This document shows positions 44,762-58,300 of a stretch of DNA of 64,000 bases, one piece after another. The notes under the pieces are model-generated. The model was given only the letters and a program-made list of their open reading frames with translations. It ran no database searches and was not told the origin of the DNA. A program made the translations under genes and the position numbers. Origin of the DNA: Ancylostoma caninum (Eukaryota; Nematoda; Chromadorea; Rhabditida; Ancylostomatidae). Numbering within the stretch: position 1 is the stretch's first letter; every line of letters begins with the position of its first letter. Location: positions 2,356,001 to 2,420,000 of the forward strand of contig JBAJFG010000621.1 in the NCBI GenBank assembly GCA_037903475.1, given 5' to 3'.

Positions 44762-46637
44762 AGTTTTCTCAGAAACATCTCCGATTTCGATTACATTGGG
44801 ATAATCCCACAGCAGACATTGAGGTAATGACATGACAAAAATTGTAAAGAATTCCCTGAATTTCAGTCATGGAGCAAGTTGCGAACACTCGAGCTAACCT
44901 TTGTCGTATAACTTGTCTTTTGATTTGAGAAGAGTATCTCTTAAACCGTCTTAGGACTGCATTAAGACCTTTTTTGAAGAGATCATGACTCGTGCCTCGA
45001 GATCGCAGCCTCTATCTTTCGCATTCAGAATTTTGCATAGCACATTTTATATTAGGTTGATACGTTGGCGTATACCGATGTTATGTCAAATGGCATCATT
45101 GCACAAGTGTTCATCGAAGTCTGTGCCGTACAAATTCTCAAAGAATTGCCTGGAACTCGATAAGTGGGAACGCAGTTTGCGCTGAAGTTGGCCCAGAGTT
45201 TTGTTGGGAAACCGTGGTATTTTACCGATTGGTCCACGAACACAACTCACCATTGGCCGGACCTCACACTCGTTCTCAGAGTGGTTTTCATTTGAGGTAG
45301 CGTTAGGAAATTAGAAATGGTAGGTGGAATTTAATTGGGGCAAACCTATACTATATGATCCTATTGAGGGTGAAAAGCAATTTCTAATGATAAAAGATTA
45401 CCTCAAACTTCTATCGGTGGTGGCAGAATAAGGGCTGATGGGACCAGGAGAGATGATCGTGGTTCCAGTCAGGAAACCGGAGGTAGTAATTCCTCTCATC
45501 TTTGGGACTGATCCCCAAAGGATCTTATCCACTAGAGTCGTTTTTAAGTGATAATGGAGGTGAAAGGTGACGCTTCACCGTGTGCCATATGCCTCCGGGT
45601 CTGGTACCTTATGAACTTTTCCCTTGGCGAGAAGGTGGAAGGAATGTAGAGATCAGCGTTTTCAACCAATCCCCTATGAATGGTCTCATTACATCTTCAT
45701 GCACTTCCCTTCCTTGTGGTACGAATCCTTTACCGTCCTTTTCAATTTTCTTGGTGGGACATGCTCTAAACATGGTGTTATGGGCGCAATGGACTCCTAT
45801 GGGCCTTCGAGGAGACGCACTGAATATTCGTTAGTTCAGATAGAAGCTGACGAGTTAGGAATAACCTACCTTCGAGTACAGTTCCCATAACATGTTCACT
45901 TGATTTATTAGTACGCTTCACTTGTGATGTCGATTCCTTCACAATCTTCGGGTAATGAAGACGTCGGTGCTCACCATGCTGCAGCTCCTCTTCAGTCTCA
46001 TGGCATACTTCACAAAGACAATGTCGTCGCGACCGCTCAGCTTTGACCATGTGTGTGCAACTGCTCCAAAAGATGAATTTCATTATCTGCCAACTATTTG
46101 ATGAACCATGGAAACTTGTTATAGTCTCTTGTTAAAACAAGATGTTGCAAGTTCGCAGACTTTATCACAGAATTTGCATCGAATATTGTACTGACATAAT
46201 AGCAGTTATATGAAAACGGTGATGCTTATCGGGCGCGGGAGCTCCCTTTGTGGCATGAGTCTTAAGCCAACTAGGCAGCTTATGGTCTTAGATCATCAAA
46301 TAAGTTAAAAATATAATTATATAAATAATACTAGATACAAAATATAAACAATAGTAGATTGTCAATAAAATGAAAATAAGTTCATGCGTTTTTCTCAAAT
46401 TCTAAACTTTTATGGAAGGCAACGGCGTAATGATTCCTAAGGACGATCTTTGGTGATTTTACATCGCGGTTTCTGTCTGAATTCCAAGGAAACTGTGCCT
46501 AATTTCCTAGCGAAAGTGTGAGGAATCCTTGTGGAAAACAAGCGGAGTTAAGTAAAAATTTTGAGGAAATTTAGGTTGTCAAAACAAGGAGCATTGAGCA
46601 GGATCGGCATGCTAAATATATAACGCAAACATCACGA
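44762..46637. other. Unassigned intergenic DNA
   Basis: No gene supported; short open frames at 45580-45890 show no recognisable motif. Confidence 0.4.
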
Positions 46638-47557
46638 CTTATAATAAAGCGCTTAGTCTGTGTGTCACGTGTGTGTGTCAGTGTGTAACGAAATCCTGTG
46701 ATTGGTCAGTGATGGTGATTGCGAGGTCAACATGATGATAGAGACGGGTATGGTGAGGTTCAAAGAATGAAGAGAAGTTCTAACGGATAGGGAAGTGGAG
46801 AGCAACAGATTCACCGCGGTTTGGAGGTAGCGCCGGCCTCACAAAGTGGAGGAACGCCGCGAGAAGGGTCCAACGGTGTGAAAAGGGTGCGCTGGCGTCC
46901 AAAAGTGGGTAAACGCCTGGGGACAGGTCGAACGGTGCGATAAGGGTGCGCCGGCATCCAGGAGTGGGGAAACACCTGAAAATGTGACGACTGACGAAGA
47001 AGGGGTGCGCCGGGGTTCACTACTGAGAAAAAGGCATGAGTTGGATTCATCTCTGCCCGATCGGTTAGCTGGCGCTCGAGCATCGTAAAACACTAGATGT
47101 CAGAGCTCAGCAGTGAGTAGTATACATTCCGTGTTACTTCTTCCACTCAACATCCACTCCCGCGTTTTGCTCCTTTCATTTGTTTATGAACACACCGGCC
47201 GTCCTCTTTTATATGTTCGAGCTGGCTCTTATTATTCTACCAGTTATAACAAACAAAGAATTGTTAACCATTTCGTATAGTCAATCCAGGTTCAATCGGT
47301 TTTATACAGTTACAAATAGCTATTTCAGTTGAGCGAAATATAAAATTGTACTGAGAAATGTGGTAACTCTTTTTGATGAGTTCAGTTTTACATGGGGTAA
47401 GACAATGGAAAGGATGTGGAGGAACGCATTATAGCAAAAAGGATGCATGGCTGGCTGTGAGTCTATTAGAATGAAAAAGGGATAGAGTTATGCGAGCGAA
47501 GCGAGCATTAGGAAAAGTCTGGAACTCCGGCGTCAGCTGGATGCCCATACTGGTTTC
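46638..47557 (+). repeat. Interspersed repeat family E, copy 1, with 59-bp minisatellite
   Basis: Starts CTTATAATAAAGCGCTTAGTC; shares ATTGGTCAGTGA..GTGATTG, a minisatellite (46829-47006, about four 59-bp units with GGGTGCGCCGGC) and the end block GCGAGCGAAGCGAGCAT...AGTCTGGAA.TCCGGCGT with 60289-61217. Same orientation in both copies. Class unknown. Confidence 0.75.
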
Positions 47558-48471
47558 TAATAGCACACTAAACACATAAGACCTTTCATAAACAAAGTAC
47601 AAAGGCTTACACGGAGATTCAAGGCTAAACTCAATTTTCAAAAACTGGAATAATTTTCCCATGGTTTAGCATTATCCGAATACAACCGGAATTGAGGCGC
47701 AATTTAGGAGATTTTGCCGGTCGACCGGAAGTAACCAAAATTTACTCTATGTTTAGGCGGAATCCGCCGATGGTTTTAAAAATGCGCAATTTTAGCGAGA
47801 TTTAACAGGAATTTAGCCGGAAATCGATGAAATTCCGCAAAATGCACATTTTACACGTACCTTCCCAGGAAATCAAGGGAAAGCGCCGGTGTAGAATTAC
47901 CAGAGGTGGATGCGGATGAAGGATGACCGGAACAACTCATACACTGCAAGTGCGCTCCGTTCCTTGCAGTTAAACTCCATCCACCCCCTTTCTTTCTGGG
48001 CCATCCTGGGGCAGCCAGTGCTCTCCCGGTGGTATTGTCGGCTGTGACGTACTCTCTGTACAAGACGAAAGTGTTATGAGTTGCATCAAACGCTTTTCAT
48101 TTTTGGCCACGTCGGAAGACGAAATAGAACAGGTGTTGAAGATGAGTTTTTCCACCCTGAGATGTCCATTTCTGCTGACCTCAACTCGGGCGAAACAGAT
48201 TAAGTAGGAGACACAATTACCTCGCAAAGGAAGACATCTTCAAGTGAATGTACATAACTGGACAAACAGTGAAATCCGGGGAAAAATAATCGATCCAAAA
48301 AACACACGAATTCATTTGACAACCTGCGAGTAGCTGTAACTTTGTAGTTTTTTTCCTGAAACGAATTTACCTGAATCTAGGACTAATGTCCAACGCAGAA
48401 ATGTCTGTGCATTTGGCTACAAATATAGTTCTCCTCAATTCCTCCCATTGGAACAATGATTTATTTATTTA
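47558..48471. other. Unassigned intergenic DNA
   Basis: No gene supported. Confidence 0.4.
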
Positions 48472-51400
48472 CTAGCGCCCCTTCGGGACGCTAGAAAGTG
48501 GGGTGGGGCAGCCACTTGAGGCATGTGCAAAAGCTCCACACGTGCAAAATGCTTAGAAAATTAGCAGATAAGTAAAATTAATCATTAGCTGAGCTTCTTA
48601 TAAGTTACGTATGAGAGAAGCATACAAATCTTCCAATGGGCCCAAACATGAAGTCCTTCTCATGAGTTGAGTATGCAAATGAGAAGTTCGTTCCCCATCG
48701 TATGGCGTATTCGTGCGTATTCCTCACTATCGGGCCAACGCAGACGCGTTCTCCATCGGCGGACGGACTCCATTGGGCCCTAGCGGGCCTTTTCTCCATA
48801 ACTGGACTCACCTCATGGCGCTCCCCAGAGCACTGGGCCACGGCGGGCCCTTTCTCCATCGGTGGACCCGTTTCTTGGCGTTCCCCACAGCACTGGGCCA
48901 CGGCGGGCCCTTTCTCCATCGGTGGACCCGTGTCTCGGCGTTCCCCGCACCACTGGGCCACGGCGGGCCCTTTCTCCATCGGTGGACCCGTTTCTTGGCG
49001 TTCCCCACAGCACTGGGCCACGGCGGGCCCTTTCTCCATCGATGGACCCATGTCATGGAGTTTCTCGCACCACTGGGCCACGGCGGGCCTTTTCTCCATA
49101 ACTGGACCCACCTCATGGCGCTCCCCACAGCACTGGGCCACGGCGGGCCCTTTCTCCATCGGTGGACCCGTTTCTTGGCGTTCCCCACAGCACTGGGCCC
49201 CGACGGGCCCTTTCTCCATCGGTGGACCCGTGTCTCGGCGTTCCCCGCACCACTGGGCCACGGCGGGCCCTTTCTTCATCGGTGGACCCGTTTCTTGGCG
49301 TTCCCCACAGCACTGGGCCACGGCGGGCCCTTTCTCCATCGATGGACCCATGTCATGGAGTTTCTCGCACCACTGGGCCACGGCGGGCCTTTTCTCCATA
49401 ACTGGACCCACCTCATGGCGCTCCCCACAGCACTGGGCCACGGCGGGCCCTTTCTCCATCGGTGGACCCGTTTCTTGGCGTTCCCCACAGCACTGGGCCC
49501 CGACGGGCCCTTTCTCCATCGGTGGACCCGTGTCTCGGCGTTCCCCGCACCACTGGGCCACGGCGGGCCCTTTCTTCATCGGTGGACCCGTTTCTTGGCG
49601 TTCCCCGCACCACTGGGCCGCGGCGGGCCCTTTCTCCATCGGTGGACCCGTGTCTCGGCGTTCCCCGCACCACTGGGCCACGGCGGGCCCTTTCTCCATA
49701 ACTGGACCCACCTCATGGCGCTCCCCACAGCACTGGGCCACGGCGGGCTCTTTCTCCATCGGTGGACCCGTTTCTTGGCGTTCTCCGCACCACTGGGCCA
49801 CGGCGGGCCTTTTCTCCATCGGTGGACCCGTTTCTTGGCGTTCCCCACAGCACTGGGCCACGGCGGGCCCTTTCTCCATCGATGGACCCATGTCATGGAG
49901 TTTCTCGCACCACTGGGCCACGACGGGCCTTTTCTCCATCGGTGGACCCGTATCTTGGCGTCCCCCGCTCCATTGGGCCCTAGCGGGCCATTTCTCCATA
50001 GCTGGACCCACCTCATGGCGCTCCCCACAGCACTGGGCCACGGCGGGCTCTTTCTCCATCGGTGGACCCGTTTCTTGGCGTTCCCCGCACCACTGGGCCA
50101 CGGCGGGCCCTTTCTCCATCGGTGGACCCGTTTCTTGGCGTTCCCCACAGCACTGGGCCACGGCGGGCCCTTTCTCCATCGATGGACCCATGTCATGGAG
50201 TTTCTCGCACCACTGGGCCACGACGGGCCTTTTCTCCATCGGTGGACCCGTATCTTGGCGTCCCCCGCTCCATTGGGCCCTAGCGGGCCATTTCTCCATA
50301 GCTGGACCCACCTCATGGCGTTCCCCACAGCACTGAGCCACGGCGGGCCCTTTCTCCATCGGTGGACCCGTTTCTTGGCGTTCCCCGCACCACTGGGCCA
50401 CGGGGGGCCCTTTCTCCATCGGTGGACCCGTTTCTTGGCGTTCCCCACAGCACTGGGCCACGGCAGGCCCTTTCTCCATCGATGGACCCATGTCATGGAG
50501 TTTCTCGCACCACTGGGCCACGGCGGGCCTTTTCTCCATCGGTGGACCCGTATCTTGGCGTCGCCCGCTTCATTGGGCCCTAGCGAGCCTTTTCTCCATA
50601 ACTGGACCCACCTCATGGCGCTCCCCACAGCACTGGGCCACGGCGTGCCCTTTCTACATCGGTAAACCCGTTTCTTGGCGTTCCCCACACCACTGGGCCA
50701 CGGCGGGCCCTTTCTCCATCGATGGACCCATGTCATGGAGTTTCTCGCACCACTGGGCCACGGCGGGCCCTTTCTCCATCGGTGGACCCGTTTCTTGGCG
50801 TTCCCCGCACCACTGGGCCACGGCGGGCCCTTTCTCCATCGGTGGACCCGTTTCTTGGCGTTCCCCGCACCACTGGGCCACGGCGGGCCCTTTCTCCATC
50901 GGTGGACCCGTTTCTTGGCGTTCCCCACAGCACTGGGCCACGGCGGGCCCTTTCTCCATCGATGGACCCATGTCATGGAGTTTCTCGCACCACTGGGCCA
51001 CGGGGGCCTTTTCTCCATCGGTGGACCCGTATCTTGGCGTCCCCCGCTCCATTGGGCCCTAGCGGGCCATTTCTCCATAGCTGGACCCACCTCATGGCGT
51101 TCCCCACAGCACTGGGCCACGGCGGGCCCTTTCTCCTTCGGTGGACCCGTTTCTTGGCGTTCCCCGCACACTGGGCCACGGCGGGCCTTTCTCCATCGGT
51201 GGACCCGTATCTTGGCGTTGCACCATTGGGCTTTCTCCATCGGTGGACCCACCTCATGGCGTTCCCACACCACTGGGCCACGGCGGGCCTTTTCTCCATC
51301 GGTGGACCCGTATCTTGGCGTCCCCCGCTCCATTGGGCCCTAGCAGGCCATTTCTCCATAGCTGGACCCACCTCATGGCGTTCCCCACAGCACTGGGCCA

Positions 51401-51891
51401 CGGCGGGCCCTTTCTCCATCGGTGGACCCGTATCCGTATTTAGTTGATTGGATATACAATGTCATGCCTTCCTATTTAGAGGCGATGCGGCAATAGCACC
51501 CACCAGATGAGGCGACCGCGTAGGTCCACCCTCCCGAGCTTCCGAGACGCGGCAGCCCTCATAGCACCCGTCCATCTCTTCCTGCAAGTGCACTCAGCGT
51601 CGCATCAGTGGAAGGCTGGCTTTCCTGCTGCGTATATTGTGCAGCCTGAAAGCTCGTAAACACTCCCTCACTCCTATGCGGCGAGACCGCCAGCGAAGGT
51701 GATGAAATCACCATCCCGTGCATGCGGGAGAGCCAGCAGTGACGTAATTTCGGGTCCCGAAGCGAACGTGTCTGCGTCCATGGAAATCGGCCATTTCGCC
51801 ACACAGTCTGCGCCTCAAGATTGCGGTGTCTATGAGTGCCGCCCCGTATCTCTAACCGCTCTAGCCCCCTTACGGCGCTTTGTTTAATAGA
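48472..51891 (-). mobile_element. Non-autonomous Helitron with expanded minisatellite, copy C (3.4 kb)
   Basis: Minus-strand copy of the family at 18847-20719. The 3' CTAG end is at 48472 and the 5' TC at 51891-51890 (TCTATTAAACAAAGCGCC). Both outer bases fit A|T insertion. The flanks on both sides are TTTA repeats, so it landed inside a microsatellite. The array at 48745-51435 accounts for the extra length. No Rep/helicase. Confidence 0.88.
48745..51435. repeat. 60-bp minisatellite, about 45 units with 300-bp higher-order structure
   Basis: Units of the type TTTCTCCATCGGTGGACCCG + TTTCTTGGCGTTCCCC + CACTGGGCCACGGCGGGCCC are exactly 60 bp over most of the array. Variant units (GATGGACCCATGTCATGG) recur every 300 bp in two stretches (49021, 49321; 49861, 50161, 50461) and every 240 bp near the right end. 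Because 60 is a multiple of three, several frames on both strands stay open for up to 650 codons; I regard these as artefacts. Unit length becomes irregular after 51000. Confidence 0.95.
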
Positions 51892-51892
51892 T

Positions 51893-51951
<59 letters not shown>

Positions 51952-51953
51952 TT
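51892..51953. repeat. (TTTA)n microsatellite
   Basis: About 15 TTTA units. The left flank of Helitron C (48458-48471) is the other part of the same run. Confidence 0.95.
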
Positions 51954-54900
51954 ATATGCGCGGAGAGTCACAATGCAACCCTTTGCAAAGAAGGTATGTA
52001 AGAAAGGACCACGAAAGGTTATCGGAGGATCGAAAGAGTAATAAAATCATAGATTAAAATTGCGGTGTTCGTGAGGCTACCAGGCTACCAACCGTATCGA
52101 CCCAGATGTTGAGATTTGAGAAAAGATAAGGTTAAGCATTGAGTTGTCTACGTCGTGCCAGACGTATATGAAGTATATAGTTTTTGCGAAACTGCATAAT
52201 GATTATTGGTGATATTGTTACTTCGATCTTCCAGAAAAGTTGAGTGAACTGTGAACTCAAAATATTGTCTTCTGATTCCAATGGAACCATGTTCTAAATA
52301 CGACACATTTAAATATACACAATCTGTCCCTTTTTTACCTACTTATGTTCGAAAGAATCGAAGAGCAGAGTACCCGTGTCGGGGATTTTTTCCTCGAAAA
52401 CAGCATCTCATTTACAGCGCTTCATTTTGATCCACTCGACACTTTGTTGTTTGTCCAATTAATGATCGCAAAATGAGACTCTTGCACCTGCTCTCTCTCT
52501 CTCTAGGAAACAACTCCGAGAATAATGAAAACAAGTTGTAGCACCATTAGCTTTGAAGATGTTCTGAAGCAGAGGACGTTCAGTAGTAGGGATTTATTAT
52601 CCATCAGCTCAAGGAACCTTTGAGGAGGTGAACTAGGACCAGTAAGCATTGAATACCTACAGCTGTTTTTCTTCAGCTTTTCATGGCATGGTTGGGGAGT
52701 CCTCTTTTCTGACTCTTAGTTGCAATTTGCTCCGGTCTTATGCTTAATGAGAGTGTATTTATTTGTTTGGAGGCGCGTGCCGAAACTATGCCCAGATTGG
52801 AACAATATCACGTCAATCACCACTAACATATCGGACGACATGAATATGTTCATACACTCAACGATTTCAAACAAGTTTTCCTGGAAGCTTGCAAAGACAA
52901 TTCTATCAAATGCCGTTTTTTTTCAGCTAGCATCGGGTTGAACTCATTTACAGCCCTGTGAGTGAACAATTCGACTTTGCAGCTGGGACGTAGAGCTTGA
53001 GCTTTTTTTTGTGATTCTCGTCTGCGGAAATCCGAAAAATCGATAGTATTCAAAGAAAGCTATCCTTAAAGGATCATTAACAAATAAATGAATAAAGCTA
53101 GTTGTTGCACTTGGCTCGTAGTTGCAACTTTCTCCATCCTCTGTTTTATCAGATTATAGGCTGACGATCTTCACGAGACTGGGCAACGTTTCTAGAAGTC
53201 GCTCCTCGTTTTGGCTTCTTTCCCTAGAGCTCAGCCTTATTAGCCATTTTCACGACTGAAAGTTCAGTGGCATGTAGAACATGACCAATCCATCATCTAC
53301 AACCTTCTCACGTTTTCTTACCGTTTCGTCCTTTGTATCGGACGGGATCGAGTCTCACGAGGGAGGAAGACGTCAAAGTCTTCGTCCGTCGTGACTCTCA
53401 GTCGCTACTGGATTTCCTTCGTAGCGGAGTTATGGAGCGCGTCCATGCGAATGGTTGATTGGTAGATCTTTTTTTTTTTGAAGAAAACGGTGATCTTCGC
53501 AAGTACAGCTTGTTTAGATATGACTTAACGAAGATATCGCCAAGCTCATGTCTCTAACATAGTGTACATCACCCAGCATTAGAAATAGTCCACGTACCTC
53601 TAGAAGCAGTAAGATAGACGGGTTGCGGATGCGGTTTCATAGTGTCGCAGCCGCAGAATCGCGGCGGCACCTACTCGATCCTCTCACTTGGAGCATGCTC
53701 TCCGTATCCATCGTTCATGTCGCATCGCGTTCTGCAGTCACGGAATCCGTCTATCTCTTCGAAAAGGACTGTAAGACTCCGATGGTACCTCATGCTGATG
53801 CCATAAAAAATACACTAGAATTCTGGGCCCGTAGTAATGTGTCATGGCTGTGAGATCAGCTGCCTGCACAACTCGTGCCACATTTGGGGCGATGATCGCA
53901 CACGCGACGACCTTTCAACACTGAGGAATGGAAGATCGTTACCACCGGTGGCGGTGCTGCGAGCACGTATGTGCGAGGCGCTGATCTCATCGCCCTGGAG
54001 GGCGATGATCACCATCGCTTGGCGACTAGATGGTGTGCGTAGCGAAGAGACATCGAGTGAACTACTCGGAGCATCTCACTCGGAGTATGGTGATGGTGTG
54101 AAGGTACGTATGATCAGGTGCACGAGCTGTACGGAATGAATCTGAGCCTACGGATTCAGGCATGTTGATTTTCGCCTCACAGCACAGAATAAGCTCGTGT
54201 ACCGTGTACCGTGTACGACTCGCCAAAAGCACAGAGGTTCTTCTGGTACTTCTGACAAATCGTACTCGTTCTAGCTTGTTGGCCGCAACGCTTCATGACT
54301 GTCTCACACGCCCTGGAAATGATGTGGGAATACGTGAAACACGTACATTTGATGACTTCTCATGTACGGCCCCTCCGATTCACCATGGTGATGATCACCA
54401 TATTCCTCTCCAGTGCGATCATCGCCCTGAAGGTGATGTGCGATGATCGCACTGGACACTTTACTTCGGGCCCTGGTCTCGACTGATTCTGTCATCTTCT
54501 GAGTGTGCATATGCACATGTATGGAAAAGGACTTTTTTCCTTGTCGAGACAACACTGAGAAGTAATTGAATCCTTGACTACTTGTCAAGTTCAGCTTTCC
54601 TCTAGAACCTTTTTCAATTGCTCGGAAAGCAAATGTTCAAACGTTTAACGAATCTCGCACATCCTATTGACCCTATGAAGGAACAATGAGTGAAATAAGC
54701 TTATGCAGAAACCGCGATGGAATGTACAACAAGCAAATCTCCGCCTTCAACCGTTTTTTGAGGCGAGGAATCTGCTCGTAAGAAAATCCCTTTCTGGTCT
54801 AGTACTCATGGAAACCCAGTATCCTGGGGTGATCGTGCAATTATGGAGCGCACTCATAACGTAAGCTTTAGAATTCACTAAGTCACTAAAAAAAGAAAAT

Positions 54901-55100
54901 CAGTGTCATATGTCCCTATTATGGAGCACATATTCGATAAGACATTGTGCCAAGTAGTTCTGCATTTTTTTTGAGCTTATGGTGTCGATATTTCGTCTCT
55001 TTAGTGAACGTTCGTTACCTATAGGTTAACTCCTGGTTAAGATGTGAGTTTTTGGAAGGAGACTGCTCAGCCTTTGCTATTAAAGATGTCTGTTATCTAA
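51954..55100. other. Unassigned intergenic DNA
   Basis: No gene supported. A CT microsatellite lies at 52491-52504. The stretch 53880-54450 has repeated GATGATCGCA / TGCGATCATC motifs that can pair with each other (for example GCGATGATC near 53890 and 54003), suggesting an old hairpin-rich element without clear ends. Confidence 0.45.
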
Positions 55101-55325
55101 GGCGCTATTTATGGTTGATGCGCGTCAAATGTGACGCGTCGGCCTAAACTTTCATAAAATGTTCGCGATGTCTCGATGCGCCGAAGGTCAGAACGCAGTT
55201 TCTTCGCGCGGCCGTCGCGACGGCAAAACCAGGAACACTCGCATAATGTCATGAATTCTCTTCTCTTCGTTCTACACTGTGTATCGCCGCGTCAAATTTG
55301 ACGCGCATCAACCACAAATACCGCC
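55101..55325. mobile_element. MITE with TAA target duplication (PIF/Harbinger-like)
   Basis: Left GGCGCTATTTATGGTTGATG, right (complement) GGCGGTATTTGTGGTTGATG, both continuing CGCGTCAAAT.TGACGCG. TAA at 55098-55100 and 55326-55328 is a 3-bp target duplication, as in the PIF/Harbinger group. 225 bp, no ORF. Confidence 0.8.
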
Positions 55326-55328
55326 TAA

Positions 55329-58300
55329 ATCTCTGCACACACAAGAAAGATTCTCTTTTTACATATTTGAAAGTGGTTAAGGCCTCTTGAATAATATTCG
55401 CAGAAGACATTATCTGGAAAAAGCTCGAAATCTTAAAAAAAAACTGAGGAATTTCTGGAGAAACTGCGTAGCAAGCGACAACAACAATCATCTTTATACG
55501 TGACCAGTATCAATGCATATACATCGGAAGTTCAGTTGCGTTGATCTACCGAGCTCTTCTCTTTCAGAAAGTTCCTCTAATGTTGGTGAAGAGAGATGCA
55601 GCCTAACCAGAGCCGTGGTGCTGAAAATAAAACTCCTTAGGAACTTTTAGTGCGACGATCGTGGACGCATCTGTGACCCTTTTAGGCTTTACTACTAGTC
55701 TGGAAAGTACACCCAGTGGTTAGAAACCAGGAAACATTTAGAATGTAAGCACGTGAGCTGTCTCGCCAGTAAATTCGGATTTACTGTGTTGTGCTTAGCG
55801 AGATTGGATTACGCTGGTCAGCGTACTTTGTAGCGCAAACCCATCCGCGTCTTCAACGTTTATCTCAGGGACAGAAGAGCCAAAACTTCCAAAAAGGGTG
55901 ATAGTGTACCCGGTTAAGGTTTTCCTTTATTCCTCTCCTAGAAGCGGCTCATACTACACAATTTTTATTGGATTTAGCTAAGTTGAAAAAAGAGGACGTA
56001 ATGCGATGAATTTCCAGAATAGGTAATTTTGGAGTCTTGCTAGGCTTTCGAAAGTCTCAGAAACATCCCTGAAATTAGTGCGGCATATCATTTCACAGAT
56101 CACCGATGATCCCGAAAAAGAGTAAAAATCCAACGAATTCAAAGTGATTGAGTTCGATGGATTTGCCACCTCCACCCTATGGGTTACGTAACTGTTTTCT
56201 ACCATGTTTTAGAGGTGGTTTTGGCTTCCTAAAACAGCCAATGCGACCTTAGGGATTGACATTCTGAACTGATAGGGTCTCAGAGGTGTCGATACATTGA
56301 CCGCGATGTCCCGACGTCCGCGACGGCCCGTAGCACTCCGAAGGGACGATAATATTATACATATTTTTCATATTTTTACGTGTGCGAAACGGAAAATAGA
56401 GCTCTTGTCTTACGTACTTCTAGTAGTTTATTAATATATTATTGGGGATGCTGCACTACCACCCAGCGTTCCTATCTTAAATGTTTACGACTTTTTTCCA
56501 CTACCATATATTAGCGAAAAGGCCACTTTCTTCGATTTACATAGCTTTTTTTCGGTTTCAGACAACGGTAAACAAACTCCAATGCATTTCAATTTTTCGG
56601 AAAGCTTCACCATTAAGTTGGCTTTTAGAAACTTCCATCTCCTTTTTTATATTTTTTCTACAAACGAAGGCTATACAACCCCTTCCTGGACATTCACTAG
56701 ATTTGTTTTGAAGACGTTTTTGTGATTAGCTGCATCTGACAAGTCCATACGTCAGAAGTACAGCTCCACACGACATTCTGATTAATTCAAGCGTTTGCAA
56801 ACCATGCGTTGAAAAGAATGGAAATTGTATAATGCTCCTAGAAGTATTGCACATGAGGAATTTCAGGAATGAAGGCGGATTTGAATAATTACTGGAATAA
56901 CAAAAATTTGACATAGAAGGCTGAAAGGCGTAGAAAAGCTACTGATATTATCAAGTGAGAGTTTTTCCTTGTAGTTCCATACTGGTACGTAGTCTAAGAA
57001 CTCGAGTTAGTAATATCAGGAACTATGGAGGGTAAAGCACATGTCCGATTTTTTCCTCATGTTTCTGTGGAAGTTTTTCACAATGAACTGCGCATGCGTG
57101 AGTGAAATGTAGGCCACCCGCTCATATCTTGGTTCTCTTCATCCGACACCCCTCTACTTCAGAATTACCGAAGCCGAGTGAATGAAAACATCCCTGTCTA
57201 AATTGATCCAAATTACCGTGGTCTTGCCTGCCAAAGAAGGATCTGAGGTGTAGAACGAGGTGTTGGTCATAAAGTGGCAAGCCAGGAAAGTGAAGAGGGC
57301 AAGTCATCATTGTCTAGAGCCTGGGTGCGAAATTGGAAAGATGGGTAATCTCATACCCGTTGGTTGCTGTTGGATATAGACAACGTCGCGTAACGGTAAC
57401 TATGTTAATGGGTGCCAGGTAAAGGTTAATTTCACGTAGGTTGAAACGCTTACTATTGGAAATCTCAATGGTGCATACACAGAAAATCCCTGTTAAGAGA
57501 CAAAAAAATCAAGGGAAACGAGTCAAGTGCAAGAATTTTCCCATGGTGATTGGTGATTTTTTCCTCTAAGCCAACAGCCATCTACGGAAACATCCCTAAT
57601 TTGCTGCACCATGCACAGCTGAGAAAAATGCGGTAGTCGTATAGTGATGAAACCACTGTACATATAATAGAGGGTCAGGATGTATCCCCGAGATCCCATG
57701 GCGATGGAGATGTATCCCCATGGCGAGGCCGTGAACGCACCTGAAATCGCCCTATACCTGGCACCATCAACATTTGTACCCAAATGTTCGTCGCTTATAC
57801 CCAGCCGCTACCCACGGGCAATCAAACCAACTAGTATGAGATTACCCAACCTTCTAATGATGCATCATAGCTCAGGCTTTTCATCGAAGAAAGTGGAGAA
57901 ATTAGCTTGTAAAAAGAGAAGATGGGTACATCTTCTCGCTTGATGGAATGTTTTCAGCTGTATTAGTAGTAGTATGCGTATTCGATATCTAAGAAGCAAA
58001 TGGTTGAAGTTTATTACTTCCTTTTGTCAGCTTGGGTTAAGCATCGGGAAAGAAAGCCCTCGAGTGATAAAACGAACGAGGCTTCCCACATTTTTGCGAT
58101 ATATTCTGTATGATGAATGACTCTTTTTGGGACAAGAATGATGCATTGAAGAGTTCCACCACCCTTTGGTTCATCTTGATTATCGTATCAAATCTCTAAG
58201 TCCTTCTTTCTGCTCCCTAAACAACTCTAATTTCTTGGGAAGTGTTTTTCCAAGAAAGGGTTGGTATAGTTGAAAGTACAGAGTACGCCCAGAAGTATCT

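Noticed and set aside
48605..51447. Very long proline/glycine-rich open frames on both strands (up to 650 codons)
   Set aside because: They are the 60-bp minisatellite read in different frames; no start context, no introns and no family resemblance.
53880..54450. CRISPR-like or regulatory array from repeated GATGATCGCA motifs
   Set aside because: Spacing is irregular, motifs are inverted to each other and the genome is eukaryotic; more likely a decayed hairpin element.
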